The translations under genes and the position numbers were made by a program. Of a stretch of 64,000 nt of DNA, positions 36,662 to 43,737 are shown in pieces (the stretch's first letter is position 1; every line of letters starts with the position of its first letter). The stretch is from JAJFHI01 sp050633705 (GTDB lineage: Bacteria; Pseudomonadota; Alphaproteobacteria; Rhizobiales; Hyphomicrobiaceae): NCBI GenBank assembly GCA_050633705.1, contig JBOEGZ010000003.1, positions 52,923-116,922 on the forward strand, written 5' to 3'. The notes beneath the pieces were generated by a model, which was not told where the DNA came from, made no database searches, and saw only the letters and a program-made list of their open reading frames with translations.

Positions 36662-38007
36662 GATGAAGACGCCTTACCTGGCTGATGATAACTGGCCCCC
36701 AAATCCTCCATCAAGGAGCGGAAAGCTGGAAAGCTTGTTGCGATAATTTCACCATCATCAACGGTGACGGTTTTTTCACTTGCCAGTCCCAGGGTCAAAA
36801 ACGCCATCGCCATGCGGTGATCAAGATGGGTCTGAACCACCCCACCGCCCGGTACGGTCTCAGCCCCTTCAACACTGAGGGTATCGCCATCAGCTTCGCA
36901 ACGAACACCATTGACCAACAGCCCCTCTGCTGTTGCGGCCAATCGATCGCTCTCCTTCACTTTTAATTCGCCAAGCCCTTCCATGCGCGTCACACCATCG
37001 GCATATGCGGCAACGGCGGCTAGCACTGGATACTCGTCGATCATCGATGGCGCCCGCTCGGCGGGAACCGTCACACCTTTTAATTTTGAATAGCACGCAA
37101 CGATGTCGGCAATCGGCTCGCCGCCTTCTTCACGCACATTCTTAAATTGAACGTCCGCGCCCATTTCTTGCATGGTTGTGTAAAAGCCAGTGCGGGTTGG
37201 ATTGATCAACACACCTTCCACTGTCACCTCAGATTGAGGAACAATCACCGCCGCAGCCACCAGGAAGGCCGCCGAACTTGGGTCTCCCGGGACGGTAATA
37301 TCCTGGCCGGTCAACTCTGGATGGCCAACAACCGTGATACGTCGACCTTCTTCCGCTTCATTCGTTTTCACTTCAGCACCAAAAAAACGCAACATCCGCT
37401 CCGTGTGATCCCGCGTTGCCTCCTTCTCGATCACCGTGGTCTCACCAGCCGCGTGCAGTCCTGCAAGCAACACAGCAGATTTCACCTGTGCAGACGGCAC
37501 CGGCAGGCGATACGCAATTGGCACCAACTGATCCGTTCCCGAAACCTGCAACGGCAGTATCGTTTGACCGTTCGGGCTGACATTCAGTCCCATCTGTTGC
37601 AGCGGTCCCAACACTCGTCCCATCGGTCGGCGCGAAAGCGAGGCATCACCAATCAACGCTACCTCAAATGGATGCCCTGCAAGAACACCCATCATCAAGC
37701 GCACGCCGGTTCCCGAATTGCCAAAATCGAGGGGCTCTTTGGGCGCTGACAAACCGCTCACGCCGCGGCCCAGAACGTGCCAAACATCGCCGGTTTTCTC
37801 AGCCTTTGCCCCCAGCGCCGTCACAGCATTTGCAGTATTGATGACATCTTCAGCTTCAAGCAGACCTGAAATCCGTGTGCGGCCAATCGCCAAAGCGCCG
37901 AATAACAGGGCACGATGGGAAATCGACTTGTCCCCTGGAACACGCGTGTGCCCATTTAGGCGACTTGCCCGGTTAACGCTCAGATCTTTTCCATTTTTTT
38001 CAGTCAA
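36658..38007 (-). CDS. aroA: 3-phosphoshikimate 1-carboxyvinyltransferase (EPSP synthase)
   Basis: 449 residues from a TTG at 38007 preceded by GGGGG; no in-frame ATG is nearby. The signatures are RVPGDKSISHRALLFGALA near the start and FGNSGTGVRLMMGVLAG, with the later LKVKESDRLAATAEGL. It catalyses the sixth shikimate-pathway step. The alanine in LMMGVLAGHP and the overall pattern look like class II-type enzymes of rhizobia, but subclass assignment would need alignment. It heads aroA–cmk–rpsA. Confidence 0.95.
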   Translation of the reverse strand: MTEKNGKDLSVNRASRLNGHTRVPGDKSISHRALLFGALAIGRTRISGLLEAEDVINTANAVTALGAKAEKTGDVWHVLGRGVSGLSAPKEPLDFGNSGTGVRLMMGVLAGHPFEVALIGDASLSRRPMGRVLGPLQQMGLNVSPNGQTILPLQVSGTDQLVPIAYRLPVPSAQVKSAVLLAGLHAAGETTVIEKEATRDHTERMLRFFGAEVKTNEAEEGRRITVVGHPELTGQDITVPGDPSSAAFLVAAAVIVPQSEVTVEGVLINPTRTGFYTTMQEMGADVQFKNVREEGGEPIADIVACYSKLKGVTVPAERAPSMIDEYPVLAAVAAYADGVTRMEGLGELKVKESDRLAATAEGLLVNGVRCEADGDTLSVEGAETVPGGGVVQTHLDHRMAMAFLTLGLASEKTVTVDDGEIIATSFPAFRSLMEDLGASYHQPGKASSS

Positions 38008-38322
38008 TTGCAGCCCCCGGCCGAATATAAAGCAGCCGTCTAAGTCGGCCTGCTGCAGGCTGGCGCCCCAATTTACAACGCCCCACCAAACAATAAGATT
38101 GCTGGTTTAGAGCAACCCGACCCTACCCCTGTCAACGCTGCTGTGGCGACCACACGGGACAGACTGCCGCGCCTTCTTTTGGCGCCAACCCTCCACATTG
38201 GCTAAAACCCCGTTTAGGCTGGGAATTTGGCACAGGGCAGTTTAGATTTTGACAGCCAGCGCACAGTGTGGCATCCCGCGTTCTCTCAAACATTTTCTTC
38301 TTACACTTCGAGGCGAGTTTTC
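38008..38322. other. 315-base divergent intergenic region aroA / TIGR02300 gene
   Basis: This region must hold the promoters for the aroA operon (left) and the zinc-ribbon gene (right). No gene, terminator or clear operator was recognised in it. Confidence 0.4.
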
Positions 38323-38676
38323 ATGGCGACAAAAAAGGTACGTGGCACAAAACGCACCTGTCAGAACGGTGATTGCGGTGTGCGTTTCTATGATCTAGAA
38401 CGCGATCCCATTATCTGTCCGATGTGTGAATCTGAGTATGTTGTTGCTCACTCTCCGGCCGCAACTTTGAAGAACGAGCCCAAGCCCGAACCAATCGTCG
38501 AGAAAAAGAGCGATGATGAGGATCCGGTTGAAGAAGAATTGGTCGATGCCGAAGCCGATGCCGTTGTCGGTGATGACGATGCCAATGATAAAGACGCATT
38601 CCTCGAAGAAGAGGAAGACAACAGCAACGTCAGCGATATCATTGGAACCGACAAGCCTGGGAAAGCTGTCGAATAG
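38323..38676 (+). CDS. TIGR02300-family zinc-ribbon protein
   Basis: 117 residues from the ATG at 38323, with AGGCGAG upstream; the longer frame from 38227 adds a leader unlike the family. The N-terminus MATKKVRGTKRTCQNGDC and IICPMCESEY supply two CxxC-like pairs (the first as CQNGDC), suggesting a zinc ribbon. The remaining two thirds are strongly acidic and low-complexity. The family is nearly confined to Alphaproteobacteria, has no established function and often lies beside aroA and tRNA-Ala, as here. Confidence 0.85.
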   Translation: MATKKVRGTKRTCQNGDCGVRFYDLERDPIICPMCESEYVVAHSPAATLKNEPKPEPIVEKKSDDEDPVEEELVDAEADAVVGDDDANDKDAFLEEEEDNSNVSDIIGTDKPGKAVE

Positions 38677-38751
38677 GCGGGAAGAATTGAATTACGCTGA
38701 CTGATGAGAAATCAGCAAAACAGCGACAATGAAAGACTGTTGGCAAGATCT

Positions 38752-38766
38752 TGTTGGTCACCAACA
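38752..38766. repeat. Short perfect palindrome before tRNA-Ala
   Basis: TGTTGGT and ACCAACA flank one base. It lies between the zinc-ribbon gene and the tRNA. It could be a small operator or part of a weak hairpin without a T tract. Confidence 0.3.
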
Positions 38767-38887
38767 GTGATATTAGTGTCCAAACGCGCGAATGAACCTT
38801 GAAGTTTATCGCAAGCGGGCCTAATGAACCGATGTACGTTTCTATCGTTCCCAAACGATAGCCTTGCAACGTGGCAAACAAATTGAT

Positions 38888-38963
<76 letters not shown>

Positions 38964-39063
38964 TCATTTTCCAAGCCTTCTTTGACATTTTTAAAAGCCC
39001 TGGAAGTACGACCGCTTCCGGTGGTTCGATACGATCTTTTCAGGTTTATGTCTCTCAACCTGT

Positions 39064-39522
39064 CTAGTTGAAAAAGAGGGGATGGAAGATTGACGGTCCA
39101 GACATGAAATCGATGCCCATGGTCGATTTTATAAGATAGAGGACAATCACACTGCCAAACAAAGACAAACAACAAAACAGCCAAACGACAAACACAAAGG
39201 CAATCGATGTTTTTGGCAAACTGATTTGCCCTTCGGCAGTCAAGCGCGAGCGGTTGCGGCGCTCCCGACCGACAAACAGTCTTAAATAGAACCAACTTCC
39301 AAACCAAGGAAGGCTGACACTGTAATCAAAAGCGTGGTTGGCTGGCGGCGCTTTGTTGGCTGCTATAAACGCATTGAGCTGAGCGGGCGTGAAGCTATAG
39401 CGGACCTCTTCTGGCATGCCCAACAACATTCGTGCTGTCGCTGGATCAAGAGATGTTCCAAGAGCCTGGTAGTGACCCCAAATCGGCGCATAAGACGGTG
39501 GCATTGTGTCGACGGAAGACAT
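39064..39522 (-). CDS. Hypothetical membrane protein
   Basis: 152 residues, family not recognised. The N-terminal ~65 residues include SLDPATARMLLGMPEEVRYS and an FTPAQLNAFIAA segment; an aromatic stretch follows (LPWFGSWFYLRLFVG), then one strong membrane segment (about 108–132, IAFVFVVWLFCCLSLFGSVI). AAAGGA lies seven bases before the ATG. It is 21 bases downstream of the CHASE-domain gene on the same strand, so the two probably form an operon and may act together at the inner membrane. Confidence 0.6.
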   Translation of the reverse strand: MSSVDTMPPSYAPIWGHYQALGTSLDPATARMLLGMPEEVRYSFTPAQLNAFIAANKAPPANHAFDYSVSLPWFGSWFYLRLFVGRERRNRSRLTAEGQISLPKTSIAFVFVVWLFCCLSLFGSVIVLYLIKSTMGIDFMSGPSIFHPLFFN

Positions 39523-39543
39523 CGTGATTATCCTTTTACGCAG

Positions 39544-40302
39544 CTATTCGCTTTTGACCAATCTCAAGGAATTGGATGCGTTGGAAGATTTCGCCTTTTT
39601 CGCGCAATCGTTGATAAAATCACCAATCTCATGCGCAGGTCGCGGCTTTGAGTGTGGAAGGAAGAGTAAAAAACCAGCCTGAACATCTTTCGTTGTTTCT
39701 TGAACCAACTTCACACACCCTGAAGCAATCGGATGACCGCTGTTTCGCGCAGTGTTCATGACGTCTCGACGAACATCATATGAATACATGTCGTAATCAA
39801 ACGCACGTTGGTTGCGCCAATCGAAGGGTTCAAGAAAATCAATTTTTGAGTAAGAGACGCGGGTTCCTGAGGGTTGAATTTTGTATTCAGGAAACCCTTC
39901 TGCTTGAATATCCCGTTCATGGCTCAGTTTTTCGGTGGGCGAAACGAATATGAAATAGCCTACGCCCTGCAAGCCAGAACATCTTCGTTCGATCTTAAGC
40001 GCACGAATGTGAGTTTTGAAATCGGCGTGCATCGTAATTGGTTCTGAGATCAGTAAGGCACGCCCACCACGCAAGACTTGCTCGTTCGCCACCATCGTCC
40101 GGAGAGATCTCGATTCCAGTCGTTCTACGAGACCCAAAAACCGATCGTGTGCCTGTGCCTCAACGGCGCACACCATCAACAGCCATAGTCCTATAGAGAT
40201 GACGATGCCCCGGCCAAACGGCTCACGAGCCCATCCCATGTCCGCACGATGGAATCCGCCGAATCTTCTTATAGGTCGGGAGGTGTATATACGTACATCC
40301 AT
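39544..40302 (-). CDS. Stand-alone periplasmic CHASE-domain protein
   Basis: 252 residues; an internal ATG at 40239 is an alternative start, placing the membrane/signal segment (GIVISIGLWLLMVCAVEAQA) at the N-terminus. The rest reads as one CHASE extracellular sensor domain: LQGVGYFIFVSPTEKLSHER, EGFPEYKIQPSGTR, IDFLEPFDWRNQRAFDYDMY, VRRDVMNTARNSG and KLVQETTKDVQAGFLLFLPH. In known proteins CHASE lies between two membrane helices, followed by kinase, cyclase or GGDEF/EAL output. Here the protein ends ~45 residues later with neither a second helix nor an output domain. It may be secreted or anchored and signal through a partner, possibly the gene just downstream. Confidence 0.82.
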   Translation of the reverse strand: MDVRIYTSRPIRRFGGFHRADMGWAREPFGRGIVISIGLWLLMVCAVEAQAHDRFLGLVERLESRSLRTMVANEQVLRGGRALLISEPITMHADFKTHIRALKIERRCSGLQGVGYFIFVSPTEKLSHERDIQAEGFPEYKIQPSGTRVSYSKIDFLEPFDWRNQRAFDYDMYSYDVRRDVMNTARNSGHPIASGCVKLVQETTKDVQAGFLLFLPHSKPRPAHEIGDFINDCAKKAKSSNASNSLRLVKSE

Positions 40303-40481
40303 CGAGATATTGGTCCTCCACCGCTCAAGTGCGAGCTAGACACAATCTATGGTAGTGCATAAATTATTAATGTAACGTTAGATTGCATTGCTGGCAGCGA
40401 GATTGTTCAAATCAACGACTTGGAGAAATTTTAATCCGAGCTGGGATTGAAGGATGTTGCTGTGATGGGCGCGACGCAGGG

Positions 40482-40653
40482 AGCGCTTCAACGGGACGCT
40501 CCGTCGTGAGATCCTGGACGCTGAGTGTTTCAATAGCGTCGATCAAGCCCGTGCGGTCATCTATCAATGACTCAGACCATAGAATCACAACGCCTGCATC
40601 AAGCGCTCAACATGTGCCCGTCGGTGCCAAAAACTTTTCATTAAAGTGGCCCA
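40482..40653 (+). pseudogene. Remnant of an IS3-family transposase (OrfB C-terminus), copy A
   Basis: The frame starts with ERFNGTLRREILDAECFNSV and continues DQARAVIYQ, then is broken by two stop codons and a one-base deletion. In the next frame it resumes with a match to the tail of copy B. This is the end of the IS3-type integrase domain. The same sequence occurs at 43383–43555 on the opposite strand. Nothing else is recognisable in the 400-base gap 40303–40703. Confidence 0.85.
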
Positions 40654-40703
40654 TTACAAGGGGGCTCTAAAGGCCAGCCAAACTGCAATTGAAAATTGTG
40701 ACG

Positions 40704-41492
40704 TCAATTGCTCCCAGCAGTCCAGCCACCATCGACCGGAATATTTACACCTGTCACGTATGAGGCGGCGTCCGACAATAAGAATTGCACTGCGCCGCCG
40801 ACTTCTTCCGCCCTGCCGATTCTACCCATCGGAACCTTATGGGCTAATTTTTTGATAAACTCGGGATCATTACGTTGAACAATATCGGAAGGGAATGGTC
40901 CTGGACTAACGCAATTCACGCGAATGTTATTTCTTGTCAAATGGCAAGATAAATAGCGGGTCAATTGAATCAGTCCAGCTTTTCCGGCCCCATAAAAAGA
41001 TGGGTTCTCTCCACGAGCCTCTGAATAAATGCTTGGATCGGGACTCACCATTCCGTATATCGATGCGATATTCACAACGCTGCCAGCACCTGACTTTGTC
41101 AGTAGAGGTATCAGCCGTCTCGTAAGAAAAAAGGGCGCGACTACATTGAGTTCGAGACTATTTCGCATGTCGTCTTGGTTCACATGCTTAATACCTCCAA
41201 CTGTTCCCGAGTAGGCATTGTTGACTAGACCGTCAAGTTTTCCAAATTTAGTTTGGATTTCCTGGCAAATCGATGTTTGGCTATTTCCGTCTGAAATATC
41301 TCCTACGATCGAAGTAGCTGATCCACCGGAATTTTGAATTTTTGTTCGGATCTTTTCAAGACTTCCGCTAGCGCGACCATTTAGAAGAACATTTGCGCCT
41401 GCGCTAGCCAGTTGACATGCTACTGCTTGTCCGAGATAGCCACCGGCACCTGTGAGCAAAATCGTTTTGTTTTTCAATCCCAAAGACTTCAT
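40704..41492 (-). CDS. SDR-family oxidoreductase, probably sugar or nonulosonate related
   Basis: 262 residues, classical short-chain dehydrogenase. The nucleotide motif is TGAGGYLGQAVA, the NNAYSG motif stands for NNAG, and the catalytic tetrad is seen as NIASIYG and SFYGAGKAGLIQ (Tyr-x-x-x-Lys). The C-terminal VTGVNIPVDGGWTAG is typical of the FabG-like group. It is nine bases downstream of the cytidylyltransferase–aldo/keto reductase gene, so both share a transcript. SDRs of this type occur in nonulosonic-acid and flagellin-glycosylation islands, where they modify keto sugars. The substrate is unknown. Confidence 0.85.
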   Translation of the reverse strand: MKSLGLKNKTILLTGAGGYLGQAVACQLASAGANVLLNGRASGSLEKIRTKIQNSGGSATSIVGDISDGNSQTSICQEIQTKFGKLDGLVNNAYSGTVGGIKHVNQDDMRNSLELNVVAPFFLTRRLIPLLTKSGAGSVVNIASIYGMVSPDPSIYSEARGENPSFYGAGKAGLIQLTRYLSCHLTRNNIRVNCVSPGPFPSDIVQRNDPEFIKKLAHKVPMGRIGRAEEVGGAVQFLLSDAASYVTGVNIPVDGGWTAGSN

Positions 41493-41501
41493 TATCTTAC
41501 C

Positions 41502-43175
41502 TTACCTCGAAATCCATTTTGAAGGATCCAAGAGCTGTTCATTCGTGTGCGGAAATAGGTTTTCAACTTGCACACACTCTTCTTCAGTCAATGGTGATTT
41601 CTGAAATAGCGAAATATTTTTCTGCAATTGCTGAGAGTTTTGTATGCCGATGACCAGGCAGTCGATCCAGTTCTGCGCACGTACGTATGCGATGGCGAGG
41701 TCAATGACACTTTCTCTGTTAAACAGTATGACTAAACGTTGCAGGTTTTCTTCGATCTCGAGTGGTTTGACACGGGGCAATCTCGGCCACTTCGTACTTG
41801 GCAGCACTAGGAGGCCCTGAAGAAGAACACTTCGTGCCTGAATTATTACATCTTGCCGAAAATTCGCATGACCTGGAAATCCAGATTTCTGAAAACGGCG
41901 ATCAAGCAAATTAAACGGGAGCTGGATAAACTTCACATCCGGATCGACAATTGCTTCGTTTGCTTCCATTGGGTTTTGCACCGACGCCCCTAAGTGTTGC
42001 ACAACCCCTTTCGCCTGTAGTTCTTTTAAGCACTGCCAAATGCGACCTGAATGACTGCGGCGATGGTTCCAGCGGTGAAGCAAGAGGAACGGGAGTGATG
42101 CGATTCCTAACTGATGACATGATCTGTAAATACTTGCCTCCACATGGGCGCGTAAGTCAGCATCTGAGCACCGGTCATCCAACTCTTGAAGTGGCAAAAG
42201 TTTTGTGATGACCGTGGTTCGAGATCGGATTTCTGCATCCATTGCCTTCCCAACAACATTCTCCGCCTCTCCATAGGCGGCAGCGCAGTCGATGTGCGTA
42301 ACCCCATGTTCCACAGCGCGACTTAGTAAATCACTTGCTGTATCCGGGTTAACTTGTCCCTCGGAATTGGCAATTCCGTAGGACAAACCAAATTGCGCTG
42401 TGCCAAGTGACAACTCTGAAATTGATTGGTTTTTGGAATAGCGTGTAGGTATTCCAACTGATGGGCTAATCTCGTGAAGCTTGTCGCAAAGTGTATTCCA
42501 ACTGACATTCACTGGATTGGTTACGGCTTCGAACACTTTATGCAAAGTTAGATAATCGGTCCACGTATCCATTGTGCACCTCAAATGAGCCTGTCCTTTC
42601 TTCAAATTCTTCGGAGAAAAAGCGTTTAGTCCCTCTTTGCGTACAATTGCAGGAGTAACATGTTCGCGATCGAATGAGTCGGCTGCTTGTTCATACGCAA
42701 CGCGTAGAGCAGAAAGGCTGAAAATTTCCAGGCTTAGACCATGAGGCGCGCCGGTGATTGACGGTGGGTTTAGCGTCAAATAATTTAATTTTTTTGCATG
42801 AAAAACCTCCAACATTTCATCGATCAAGTTTCCGTCGATGAACAAATTATCAGCGGTCAATCGCACAATCGGCGTGGACATTTCATTTAAGTTTTCTACC
42901 GCCATTACAAAACGCTCCAAAACATTTTGCGGGTGACCTCGAAGGAATTCAATATTGTTTTCAGCCAATAGATAACTCAGCTGATCGTCGCTGGAATCCA
43001 CAGTCGTGAGAACGCGTATGTTCAACCCTGTATTAGCAGCACGACGGGCACATAATAGGATCGCGGGCATACCAGCAATTGGCAACAGCCCTTTACCTGG
43101 CAAGCGTGATGAAGCCAACCGGCATTGGATCAAGAGAATTGCTTTAGGTGTATTTTTCTTACCACTGTTTATCAT
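41502..43175 (-). CDS. Fusion: SpsF-like cytidylyltransferase + aldo/keto reductase
   Basis: 557 residues in two domains. Residues ~12–245 resemble SpsF/CMP-sugar synthetases: IQCRLASSRLPGKGLLPIAG for nucleotide binding and VRLTADNLFIDGNLIDEM for the metal/sugar part. Residues ~255–550 are an aldo/keto reductase: LGTAQFGLSYGIAN, DCAAAYGEAE with the catalytic Asp and Tyr, TVITKLLP with Lys, and FLLLHRW with His. It could activate a nonulosonic acid to its CMP form and reduce a keto group. The pse operon nearby lacks a canonical PseF, so the first domain may supply that step (inference). The gene lies between two IS3 remnants with the SDR gene downstream. Confidence 0.85.
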   Translation of the reverse strand: MINSGKKNTPKAILLIQCRLASSRLPGKGLLPIAGMPAILLCARRAANTGLNIRVLTTVDSSDDQLSYLLAENNIEFLRGHPQNVLERFVMAVENLNEMSTPIVRLTADNLFIDGNLIDEMLEVFHAKKLNYLTLNPPSITGAPHGLSLEIFSLSALRVAYEQAADSFDREHVTPAIVRKEGLNAFSPKNLKKGQAHLRCTMDTWTDYLTLHKVFEAVTNPVNVSWNTLCDKLHEISPSVGIPTRYSKNQSISELSLGTAQFGLSYGIANSEGQVNPDTASDLLSRAVEHGVTHIDCAAAYGEAENVVGKAMDAEIRSRTTVITKLLPLQELDDRCSDADLRAHVEASIYRSCHQLGIASLPFLLLHRWNHRRSHSGRIWQCLKELQAKGVVQHLGASVQNPMEANEAIVDPDVKFIQLPFNLLDRRFQKSGFPGHANFRQDVIIQARSVLLQGLLVLPSTKWPRLPRVKPLEIEENLQRLVILFNRESVIDLAIAYVRAQNWIDCLVIGIQNSQQLQKNISLFQKSPLTEEECVQVENLFPHTNEQLLDPSKWISR

Positions 43176-43327
43176 AACAGGTTATCCCGCTCCCAAATGC
43201 ACCCTAAATAACCCTTTACCTACACATTGATTGGGGCACAAGATCCGGAACTAAAGCCTAGCTGAGGGTTAGTCCACCGCAATCGCAAGTTTCATTTGCG
43301 CCCAATACTCCAAGGACCGCGAGCGAG

Positions 43328-43625
43328 CTAAAACATGCTGATGAAATGGTCCGGCAGAAGCAGGTGTAAAGCCCCATTGTCCTGGGCCATTTTGATGAAG
43401 AATTTTAGCACCGGCGGGCGCATGTAGAGCGCTTGATGTGGGCGGACGTGATTGTCTAGTCTGAGCCATTGATTGATGACCACACGGGCTTGATCGACGC
43501 TATTGAACCACTCGGCGTTCAGGACCTCACGACGCTTCGTCCCGTTGAAGCGCTCGTTAAAACCATTCTCCCACGGTGAGCTTGGGTTTATCTGTATAGC
43601 CCTGATGCCAAACTGCTCTCCTCCA
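43328..43625 (-). pseudogene. Remnant of an IS3-family transposase (OrfB C-terminus), copy B
   Basis: An open minus-strand stretch reads EQFGIRAIQINPSSPWENGF, then NERFNGTKRREVLNAEWFNS, VDQARVVINQWLRLDNHVRP and HQALYMRPP before a stop at 43328–43330. This is the final DDE-domain segment of an IS3 integrase, with the catalytic glutamate in PWENG. The 5' two thirds of the transposase and its helper OrfA are absent. Copy A at 40482–40653 aligns with it over about 170 bases in opposite orientation. Confidence 0.88.
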
Positions 43626-43679
43626 TTAAAACTAGGCCATTTATTTAGTAAAACTCTACGAATGATGGCCTAGTTTTAA
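43626..43679. repeat. Perfect 15-bp inverted repeat (hairpin) at the edge of the IS remnant
   Basis: TTAAAACTAGGCCAT (43626–43640) and ATGGCCTAGTTTTAA (43665–43679) are exact complements separated by 24 A/T-rich bases. It lies 58 bases after the stop of the large glycosyltransferase gene, so it may terminate the pse operon, the T-rich stem end giving a weak U tract. It could equally be a mobile-element end or a small MITE-like insertion. Confidence 0.75.
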
Positions 43680-43737
43680 GGGTATAAGACACCGCAATTT
43701 TAGAATAACAACGCCATGTAGCATTAAACTAACTCGT

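Noticed and set aside
37147..37749. Plus-strand 200-residue open frame inside aroA
   Set aside because: It is antisense to a complete, clearly recognisable aroA and has basic, low-information content.
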